Source: Garcia nutans | Lineage: Eukaryota; Streptophyta; Magnoliopsida; Malpighiales; Euphorbiaceae | Reading direction: 5' to 3' | Length of the DNA: 64,000 bases | Assembly: GCA_947685225.1 (NCBI GenBank) | Contig: CANTUV010000031.1 | Location: forward strand, 68,491,001 to 68,555,000 | Part shown: one piece after another, positions 55,751 to 64,000 of the stretch | Position numbering within the stretch: the stretch's first letter is position 1 | How the letters are laid out: the number at the start of each line of letters is the position of its first letter | Position numbers and translations under genes: made by a program | The notes under the pieces: model-generated | Seen by the model: only the letters and a program-made list of their open reading frames with translations | What the model was told of the DNA's origin: nothing | The model's database searches: none

Positions 55751-55808
55751 TACAATTATTAACCTTTGTTTTTTTTTTTTTTTGACACTACAATTATTAA
55801 CCTTTGTT
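55751..55808 (-). mobile_element. Tiny poly(A) retro-insertion footprint with 20-bp TSD
   Basis: An exact 20-bp duplication TACAATTATTAACCTTTGTT (55751-55770 and 55789-55808) flanks only 18 nt: 13 T then GACAC. On the minus strand this is five bases plus a poly(A) tail, as left by a severely 5'-truncated target-primed (LINE or SINE) insertion. Confidence 0.6.
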
Positions 55809-57228
55809 AATTAGGTTTCCTTATGTAGGTCCCAATATTAGCTGTGGATCACTAAAGTTTTTAATTTTTTTAATTTTTTGATGTGGCCTCACAAGACTCT
55901 ACCACCCACTAGAACCAAAGGACAACAATTTGTTTTTGTTCAAAATTTTTCAAATGGGAACAGCTACATAACACAATGATTATTTCAACCAACCATTTTA
56001 ATTGGAAAGACATATTAATAGAATAGTAATAAAAAAATTTTAAAAGATTTACTGTAAAAAATTTAAAATATATTTTCAAAAAAATTATCACCAAGTATTA
56101 TAATATAATTAATTTATTATTTTAATTAAAATTATCGTAATATTATATAATTTCTCAACAAAAATTTCTTTCTCCTAAGGCAAATATAAAGAAAAAAACA
56201 AATATTATCTCTATCATGTGTATAATAAGGACTAAGGAGTTGTTTGCTACTTGTGGTAAACTTTTTCTCTTTATTTGACTTTGGCTTCTTATGATTATTG
56301 GGGAGCATAATATAAAATTATACTTCACATCAACTCTTCTAATTAAATAAATAATATTTAACAACTAATTATATAACTTTTTTTGGATTTATGTATATTC
56401 TGATATATTATTATTATTATTTATGCACTTTTCGCTGATCTTTTAAGCTAGAATCATAGGAACTGGATACTCTAGCTACTTTACTGGTTTACAGTTTCGA
56501 TATGACCTGAATCTAATTTGTGAAATATCATTGGCCAAAACAAAATTTGTTTGAAACATAAAATTTTTAAAAAATTTTGATTTCTTTTACTATATAATTA
56601 TAAATTTTCTTTTATGAATTAATTAATTTATTTGTGAATATAGTCTGAATTTAAAAATATTAATTTTTTAAAAAATATTAATTAATAATTTTTACATAAG
56701 TCCACTCGATTCAAAAACGTATCTAAATTTTCTGCAGGGAATGTTGGCCATCACGGGTCATCACTGCAACCTCCGACAAGTGCAACTTTTTAAAAAAAAT
56801 TGGCATCCTTTACTCTTTTTTTATCAAATATATTATAAATTTATATTAAATTAATGATAAATTTATTTATAAATTTATTTTAAACTAATAAAAATATAAT
56901 ATTTTTAAAAAAATTTATAAATTTATAAATTTTAATAAATAATTTATAAATATAGTAAATTTAAAATTATTTTTAATTTTTTTATATTTTTATAAAAAAA
57001 AATTTACGCTGTGATTGGTTGATTATGGATGAAACTGAATTTGATTAATTAATTGTATTTTAACAAGTTTCAATGAGTCCGTCCTTAAAGTACCAAAAAA
57101 AAAAAAGTGTCCATCCTTTTTTTTAGTATACCAGGAATTTGGTCACCCTTAGCTGGGAAAATTATATTGATTATTTTATTCGGTGAAATTTTCATATCCC
57201 TCAAGCTTGGCTGAAGCTACGCGTGTCC

Positions 57229-57407
57229 AATAATTATATGCTGCAACCGTTGTAGCAATAAATGCCTACAACGGACCAATGAGATTCTTACACGTTGATT
57301 AAATGATTAATTTCATTGGTCCGTTGTAGGTATTTAATCAACGTGTAAGAATTTCATTGGTCCGTTGTAGGCATTTATTGCTACAACGGTTGTAGCATAT
57401 AATTATT
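57229..57407. mobile_element. Foldback MITE, 76-bp inverted arms
   Basis: Arms 57229-57304 and 57332-57407 are near-perfect inverted repeats around a 27-nt loop. Outer ends are AATAATTATATGC and its complement. Each arm also has its own palindrome (GCTACAACCGTTGTAGC or a one-base variant), and the loop repeats part of the arm (TTTCATTGGTCCGTTGTAGG). No coding capacity. The palindromic ends prevent a confident TSD and so a superfamily. Confidence 0.8.
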
Positions 57408-58664
57408 CATTATGTTAATATTGTGTTAGATTCATTCTGATGATATGACTGAGACAAGTATAAACAGCAAGAATTTATTAATTATATTAAAATATTTTTA
57501 ATTTTAATATGATATAAAATTTAAACAAATTACACAAAATGTTTACTTAAGTATGTGAACCATAAAATCTGATGCAATTTATTTAATCTGCATATTATGT
57601 AAAGTTTACTATCTTTCTACATGATTAATAAAAATATAAAATAAAATCATAATTATAATATTTTAAAAATATTAAAGAAATATTCTTCAAAATACACAAA
57701 GTAATAGATATAAATTAATATGGAAAAGAAGATTAATATGTTTTAAATTTTAACATTAAAATTTAAAAATTGAGAAAAAAAAACAGAGAAATTATATATG
57801 ACCTTCAAGACAAATTTTGTAAGAAATTTTTTTTTAAAAAAAAGTAAAAGAGTTGTTTTTACTCATTTAGAATAAAAAGTAATAAAATAATATAATTTTT
57901 GAATTTTATTAAAATTATATAATTTAATTAAACAAATTATAATAAGCCGGTAATTTTATGTATTTTGAAAAATATCCTATATATATCATATATATATGCC
58001 ATGATTCATTTTGATGCTCCTGGCTAAAGCTACGACTTCAAAAGGAAATTAGGGTTCCAAATCCTACCAAGGCCATGAAAAAATAAAAATCTAAAAGGAA
58101 TACTAATGCTTTTGCACCGTTCACATAATAAATGAAAGTCAGTTTCAACCAAATTTGAAATTTGAACCATAACAAGTCCTGTAATAAATCTTGATTTCAC
58201 TGGTATTGAACTAATTTTTTTTGGTCAAAAAAACTTTTTTCTAATGCTCGAAGTTAAATTTTTTTTTTTTTAGAAAAAAATTGAAATTTGAAGTCAATAC
58301 CAGAAAATTTAAAAAAAAAAAGCTATTAAAATACAAAGAATAAACAAAATCTAACATCAACACCATTATCTTCTTTTCTTTATACATCTTAAGTATTAAA
58401 CTATAATTGATCAGAAATTTAAGGGAAAAATAAAGAACTGATAAATCTGTTCTTTCTCCTTCTCTTCTGTCTCCAAGCCCCCACTCCAAATTTCCCATTA
58501 CCACCATGCTTTAAAAAATAATCAAGATTCAAGAGTGTAGAACCTGATATTTTTTAAAAATATATATATTAAAATTAAAAAGAACCCGCAAATTAAAATA
58601 TCTTGATCTCTCCTTTGCCCCAATTTGGACTCTAAAAATTAAATTTTTTTTTTAAAAAAAATTG
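57408..58664. other. AT-rich DNA downstream of the EXORDIUM-like gene
   Basis: No gene seen. It contains the likely 3' untranslated region of the minus-strand gene just below 58665, but no canonical AATAAA signal was recognised. A short open frame at 58241-58507 lacks recognisable features. Confidence 0.5.
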
Positions 58665-59720
58665 CTAATCCATAGCATTAGGGCCTGCACATGCCTTCAA
58701 AACAGGGCTCCAAATCCACTGAACCAAAAACTTTCTTCCTCTCTCTCCATTCATGTTAAAAGTCCTTCCTTGCTTATCTTTCATAACTTGGCCAATGTAT
58801 CCACCACCTCCACCTGTTCCATACAATCCTTCACATAAATCTCCAATCTCAGTTGGTGCTGTTGGATCTTCCCCTGCATACCAAGCATTTACTAATGGGT
58901 TTGAAGATAATTCTGCAAGTTCATGTCCTATTACACTTATCATCCCATCTATACCCACATCTCCATTCGGTGCTTTTAGTATTCCTGGTCCACCTCCCCC
59001 CATGTATCCTGGGATTGCAAATGGATATGCGCAAACTTCCGGGCATTGTTTCCCTGAATTTCCTACCCATGCGTATGGTAATGTGTAGCCTACCATTGAT
59101 GGAAATGTAAAATAATGAAACCCACAAACTGCTCGACAAAAGTCCTGTACGGTCACATCTTGAGCTGTCAGGATCAGGTAGATCCCGTTCTTGTGATCCA
59201 CCGGAAATGGAGCAGCTTTCACGGCTGATGCAATTACTTGCTGGATGGAAAGACGGGTCAAGTGGGTTCCAAGGGAACAAGCCTTATCAGCGTATTCACC
59301 AGCTATGAGAACAGAACGAGAGACATTGGCACCAGTCTGATCTGTGTAAAGAGAGACAGTGCGCCACCATTCGGAGACAGAGGGTTTGGAGGCGGCAGCT
59401 GTGGGAGAGATGGAATTGATGAAATATTTGATAAGTAGCTTTTGGGAATTGGCCCAACGGCCGTACCAGATGAGGTAGACGTTGATGGGGGAGGAGGAGA
59501 GGACTGGACCCATGTGGTAACGGAGCTGCACTATGTCAGAAGAACCCTCGAATTTCTTAGATGAGGAAAGGGTTCTTGGGGGAAGCTTTGGGTTGATGTA
59601 CTCTGGTTTAGTATTTAAGGTCTGTAATTGGGGATTCGAAGAAGTTGATGCGCAAACATTGTTAGAGATAAACAGAATAAAGAAGCCAAGAAATGAAAAG
59701 AAAAACTGGGGTTGTGACAT
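58665..59720 (-). CDS. EXORDIUM-like secreted protein (phosphate-induced protein 1 family)
   Basis: A 351-residue single-exon gene. Residues 1-24 form a signal peptide (hydrophobic FFFSFLGFFILFI core, cleavage probably after VCA). The mature protein has the family's conserved blocks: LRYHMGPVLSSSPINVYLIW (about 67-86), WWRTVSLYTDQTG, GYTLPYAWVGNSGKQCPEVC, the GHELAELSSNP block (from about 265), and TEIGDLCEGLYGTGGGGGYI near the C-terminus. It should be secreted to the apoplast or cell wall. Arabidopsis EXORDIUM and relatives are tied to brassinosteroid-dependent growth and carbon or nutrient status, but the biochemical activity is unknown; the GHELAE block resembles a metalloprotease HExxE-type motif without proof of activity. 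The frame is open to an upstream ATG at 59870, but this lies above the TATA box and would bury the signal peptide, so 59720 is chosen. Intact, with no frameshift. Confidence 0.95.
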   Translation of the reverse strand: MSQPQFFFSFLGFFILFISNNVCASTSSNPQLQTLNTKPEYINPKLPPRTLSSSKKFEGSSDIVQLRYHMGPVLSSSPINVYLIWYGRWANSQKLLIKYFINSISPTAAASKPSVSEWWRTVSLYTDQTGANVSRSVLIAGEYADKACSLGTHLTRLSIQQVIASAVKAAPFPVDHKNGIYLILTAQDVTVQDFCRAVCGFHYFTFPSMVGYTLPYAWVGNSGKQCPEVCAYPFAIPGYMGGGGPGILKAPNGDVGIDGMISVIGHELAELSSNPLVNAWYAGEDPTAPTEIGDLCEGLYGTGGGGGYIGQVMKDKQGRTFNMNGERGRKFLVQWIWSPVLKACAGPNAMD

Positions 59721-59789
59721 TTTGAACTGCGATGGCAGTGCCAGTGGTGGTGGTGGTGGTGGTGCAGGAAATAGTGAGTGAAAGGGAGG

Positions 59790-59797
59790 TATATAAA
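59790..59797 (-). promoter_or_regulatory. TATA box of the EXORDIUM-like gene
   Basis: On the minus strand TTTATATA (followed by CC) lies 70 bp upstream of the chosen ATG, a normal distance allowing a short leader. It supports the start at 59720. Confidence 0.7.
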
Positions 59798-59929
59798 GAG
59801 AGGAGAAGGGAAGGGAAAATGGGGAAAATGGGAGGGAAATGGGCTGGAGACAGCTGCAACGTGTGGGCACACTTCACTTTGAGACTTACTTTCTCTCGCT
59901 TTCTCTTTCTCCTCTTGTTTAACAATTAA

Positions 59930-60599
59930 CATGGAATCCGCTGTAGTGAAAGAGGTGACTTCTTTTTATGAAATGACGAAAATACCACCTTTATTTGCTT
60001 TTTTTTTTTTTATTTGTTTTAGCTAACTGATTCGATAACAACTCGGTATGTTCTTTATTTGCTTCCCTCGTTCTTTTGTTCAAGCATACCTATGCTATTA
60101 GATTTGACCAATATCATGGCAATTTTTTCAATTGAAATGAGTAATTTTTATATTATTAAAATTAATTTAGAGTGAGTAATAATAAATTTAATAAAACTAA
60201 TTATACTATTAATGTTTAAATTTCATATCATTTGGCCAACATTTTTTTTACTCAATACTAACTCAATCCATTTTACTAATAAAAAAAGTCACTTGCTCCC
60301 TTAAAATCTTTGTATTATTAAAGTCACTTCCCCCTTTTCTTATTCCTACAACCTTCTTTTTTACCATATTAGTTGAAATCTCGTGTTTCCCCCAAATTAT
60401 TATTAGAAAAATTAATTAATTTTATAGATAATATTATAAAAAGAGTATATAAAATCTTCTTGTCAATTTTTATGTTAATATAAATTATCAATTATCAATC
60501 ATAATATTCAATCAATAAGACCAATTAAACTCAATTCAAAAAATTATAATCTCAAGTTAATTGAATTCGATTATATGAATTCTTTTTTTTTTTACTTAA
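59930..60599. other. Upstream intergenic DNA of the EXORDIUM-like gene
   Basis: AT-rich, with poly(T) runs near 60000 and 60590. No gene or clear repeat recognised. Confidence 0.5.
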
Positions 60600-62430
60600 A
60601 GCGATTTTGAGCCACATATTTGAAGAGATATAAAATTATAGGATCATATTAAACTATTTTTATCCAAATTAATTTAGGTATATTTATGTCACACTTAGTT
60701 ATATCTACCTTAACTTATTTAATATTTTTAACAGACGTATCATTAGATCTTTATTTCATATTACCAAACCACTCTAATTTATGTTCTCTTATTTTATCAT
60801 CAATAGGTGTTATCCCTACATTTTCTTTAATGCACTTATTACAAATTCTATCCATCGTAGTATATTCACACGTTCGTCTTAACACTCTTATTTCAACAAC
60901 ATGCAACTCACTCATGTGTTATCCTTTCAATACACAACACTCAGTAATATGTATCATAGCAAGTCATATTGTAGTACGGTAAAATTTATCTTTTAATCTA
61001 ATTAACATATTTGGGTCACATAAAACTCATATGGAACTCCTCCACTTCATCTAATATGTTTTAATCTCATGTCTAATATCTTCTTTACAATCTCTATCTT
61101 ATTGAAAAATTAAGCCAAAATACTTAAAATGAGTGTTATGAGTTACTGTAACTCCATCCAAAATAACTTCACCCTTTTCTCTATTTGTATTACTAAAATT
61201 GTAATGTATATACTCAGTCTTAGTTCTACTTAACTTAAAACCCTTCTATTCTAAAGTGCTTCTCCATAATTTAACTTTTTACTTACTCATGCTTGAGTCT
61301 CATTTATTAACACAATGTCATCCACGATCATCATACATCATAGGATGTCATCCTATATATTCATGTAAGCTCATCCATAACCAATATAAAGAGATATGTG
61401 GCTTAAGGCTGAACCTTGATTAACCTAATAGAAACAGGAAAATTCTTAGTATTCCTTTCAATAGTATAGATACTAATGGTAGCTTCATCATTCATAACCT
61501 TCAAGACTTGGATATATCTAATTGATACCCTCCAAGATCCACCATAATATTTCTCTAGGAACTCTATCATAAACCTTCTTTAAGTTGATGAAAACTATAT
61601 ACAAATCCTTCTTTATCTCCTTGTACTTTATCATCAAATCTCTAACATAAGAAAGATTACTTTTATAGTTGATCAACATGGCATAAATTCAAATTGGTTT
61701 GAGGAGATATATGTGTCCAAACATAAATGGTGTTCCACAACTCTCTTCCACAATTTTAAAGTGTGACTCATAAATTTTATACCTCTATAATTCAAACTGC
61801 TATGTCTCCATTCATTTGATATTTTCTTTATACTCAAAATCTTATTTAATAAAACAGTTAATCATGTAATTCCCACATCTTCAAGATATTTCCAAACAAT
61901 AGGGATTCCATTTAGACAATAGGTTTTGCAGAGTTTCATTCTCTTCAAGGCTTCCTTAACTTTAGAAAATTGAATTTATCTTGTGTACTTCACATTTTTC
62001 TTAGTTGTTTCATTCACCTGTAATATTTTCACTATGATTACTATTAAGAAGATCCTTAAAATATCTTGTCCACCTTTTCTTGATATCCTCCTCTTGAATC
62101 AAAACTCTATTCTCTTTATCTTTGATATACTTAACCTGATTTAAATATCGACATTTTCATTCTCTTACTTTAGCCAATTTATGTATAGCCTTTTCCCATT
62201 CCTTTATCCTAAGTTTCTCATACATCTTCTCCAAAGATTGTGCTATTGCTTGGCTAACGACCTTTTTGGCCTCTTTTTTCGCTTGCTTGTATTTCTCAAA
62301 AGCTTATCTATTATCACATCTAGACAATTTCTTATATCATTCCTTTTTTACTTTTTACTACATTTTACACTTCCTCATTCCACCACAAGTCTCCTAGGAA
62401 GGATGACTACATCCTTTAGATTCACCGTTG
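60600..62430 (-). pseudogene. Decayed RTE-type LINE, 5'-truncated
   Basis: Read on the minus strand, short in-frame pieces spread over many frames match the plant RTE-type LINE reverse transcriptase in the correct order. Near 62420-62390 is a CGGMRK-like stretch (ETWWWNEEVQ in intact copies). Near 62290-62190 there is KYKQAKKEAKKVVSQAIAQS, and near 62090 IQEEDIKKRWTRYFKDLLNS. The RT block near 61600-61540 reads VYDRVPREILWW, and near 61320 is a VDDIV-like remnant of the catalytic FADDIV. The end near 60900-60800 has RVLRRTCEYTTMDRICNK and IDDKIRENKLEWFGN, the typical RTE C-terminus. The endonuclease is absent. Not functional. Confidence 0.75.
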
Positions 62431-62438
62431 CGCTCTAA

Positions 62439-63447
62439 TAAACACTACTAGAATTACACTCGCAAGTATACGAGGCTGCTGTAGTATTTTGGTGAACACC
62501 TCAAGGTCGTCTCACAAGGAAGCTAGATAAGCTAATTATTTATCAAATCGTAAATAACAAATTATTAATAAAATTAAATTGCTAAATAACTAATGAAAAC
62601 AGAACGAGTTGAATTTAAGACAATGAAAGTAAATTGATCAGATATATTGATTCACTTAATAGAAAGGTCTAGGGTTTGCATTTCTCTACTAACTTATATG
62701 TATGAACGGCTATTTCTCTCAACCGATTTAATTTCAAAGATCAGATTTCAAGCAACTTAATTAATCGAATCAAGGAAATAAGCTCTCGCATTCAAACCTC
62801 TTTCAAATAATCTTGTTACAATTGAAATGATCTTTTTCTTAGGTTTATATTTCTAATTCACCTAAGTTCCTAATTGAATTGTTCCAGCATTAGACTTCAT
62901 TTCTCAATCCTTCATCTAAATACCTCAAACACATAATTGGTGGCCAATCAATTATATATTAACATTAATCCATTCAATTAAGGATAAAAGAAATAATTCA
63001 GTTAAGAGTAATAACCATTTCATACAATCATAGTAGATCCATACAAACCCTAGACTAGATCAAAATTAGTTCATATTGATGCTATCAAACAAATTCATCT
63101 CATTAAAATTCAAAGAAATTAATTTAGACATTAAAGAATTCATGAATACAATTCCAATGAAACTTAAGAGATAGAGTTTGAGAACAAAACCAAATTACAA
63201 ACTTCCTTTGGCTTCTGAAGAATCTCTTGCTCAGATTTTTGCTAAAAGAATAATGCAATGGCTAAAACTAATTTGATCTAGAGTGTTTGCATGAAAGTGA
63301 AATCAAAATTCAAAAGAAAAGTGAAGAATAGCTGAAAAGTTTGTGTTGGACGGCTGGGAGTGTGTAACCTATTTCTCTTGCCCTAATCTTCTTATTTATA
63401 CAAAACCCTCGCTCAAAATCCGCGTTTCCTTTCTTTCCTTAGCCCCA
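62439..63447. other. Unidentified repeat-like stretch
   Basis: From CTACTAGAATTACACTCGC near 62447, followed by a CAAGGTCGTCTCACAAGGAA phrase that I associate with dispersed plant repeats, the sequence is non-coding and AT-rich. I could not assign a family or find ends. It leads into the CACGG array. Confidence 0.3.
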
Positions 63448-63860
63448 TAGAGTGACACGGCCAAGCTTGTGGCCGTGTCATGTGCTTGGCCGTGTCACCT
63501 GGGTGTGTCAGCTTATGTGTCTCCTTGCTCTTCTTTGCTTTTGTGGAGATGAGACTGACACGGCCAAGCTCCTGGCCGTGTCATGTGACACGGCCAGTGG
63601 CTTGGCCGTGTCACCTACCAGTGTCACCTACTGATTCTCTTCTTTCTTTGCTCTTCTTTCTTGTCTAAATATGGGACACGACCAAGCTTGTGGGTGTGTC
63701 ATGTGACACGACCAGTGGCTTGGCCGTGTCACCTGCCAGTGTCAGCTTCTGCCAAATTTTCCTTTCTTTCTTGGTTCCCTTGGTTTTTCCCTTTAGGTAC
63801 CCGTGTCATGATCTGCCAAAAATTTCCTTGAGGTGACACGGCCAAGCTTGATTTGGCTTG
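63448..63860. repeat. CACGG/CCGTG palindromic array
   Basis: Repeated GTGACACGGCCAAGCTTGTG and GGCCGTGTCA-type units in alternating orientation, each able to fold. It is very like the arrays in LTR D (25505-25835) and S1 (3082-3440), suggesting an LTR lies here, although no terminus is in view. Open frames across it are by-products. Confidence 0.75.
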
Positions 63861-64000
63861 GCCATGTCTTGCTGCTTCATGCTTTTCTTTCTTTGTTTTG
63901 ATCTTCCAAGGGAGTTTTTTGCACATTAACCTAAAACAAATACTTGAAACAAACTTTAACCAAGAATCAAATGAAACATTAACCAAAAACACATTAACAT
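63861..64000. other. Window end, non-coding
   Basis: AT-rich sequence continuing the unidentified repeat off the right edge. Nothing recognised. Confidence 0.4.

Larger units (their letters stand above)
52666..57228. other. AT-rich intergenic DNA, no gene
   Basis: No credible ORF on either strand; short open frames (for example 54827-55045) have no recognisable content. It holds a TA microsatellite (53177-53210) and a run of imperfect GATTT-GAGGAGATACAAGGG-type repeats near 53580-53650. Confidence 0.6.

Noticed and set aside
58241..58507. 88-codon minus-strand frame downstream of the EXORDIUM-like gene
   Set aside because: Built from poly(A/T)-derived Phe/Lys runs; no conserved feature and no continuity with the upstream gene.
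59721..59870. N-terminal extension of the EXORDIUM-like gene from an upstream in-frame ATG (59870)
   Set aside because: It would start above the TATA box, is proline-rich and low-complexity, and would place the signal peptide 50 residues inside the protein.

Overview
The window looks like AT-rich nuclear DNA of a flowering plant, probably a eudicot. It carries Tekay/Del-type Ty3/gypsy chromovirus polyproteins, a SIRE-like Ty1/copia element, CACTA remnants, a plant RTE-type LINE and an intact EXORDIUM-like gene. I cannot name the species. Only one complete host gene is visible, the single-exon EXORDIUM-like gene at 58665-59720 on the minus strand. No tRNA, rRNA or CRISPR array was seen.

Positions 1 to about 46130 are a pile of nested retrotransposons that can be unpicked from 5-bp target-site duplications (TSDs). 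A plus-strand SIRE-like copia element (about 1956-34114) is the host. Three things have landed in it. A solo LTR with a foldback element at its edge (2271-5497, TSD ATGAT) sits in gag. A complete but mutated chromovirus, here called A (8738-18394, TSD TATAG), sits in the RNase H region. A non-autonomous large retrotransposon, C (20391-33173, TSD GAAAA), sits in the 3' LTR; C itself holds a solo LTR, D (23798-26926, TSD ATCAC). Next to the copia element a truncated LTR, F, has been split by a second chromovirus, B (34859-45753, TSD AATTG). To the left lie a gag-only relic and its truncated LTR (1-1955).

Positions 47020-52665 hold a decayed CACTA (En/Spm) transposon with recognisable introns, whose 3' end is split by a solo LTR, E (50285-52436, TSD ATAAA). 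From 52666 to 58660 is AT-rich intergenic DNA with a foldback MITE and a tiny target-primed insertion footprint. After the EXORDIUM-like gene comes a decayed RTE-type LINE (about 60600-62430), then an unidentified repeat rich in CACGG/CCGTG palindromes that runs off the window.

The most interesting signal is in the LTRs. At least five diverged LTRs (S1, A, B, C, D; eight copies) share an organisation: two conserved inverted arms of about 27 nt enclose a payload that differs between families, followed by a series of short hairpins whose paired bases sometimes covary. One payload module is also found inside the foldback element. C has intact ends, PBS and PPT, no coding capacity and nearly identical LTRs, so it probably moved recently using enzymes supplied by relatives such as A or B.
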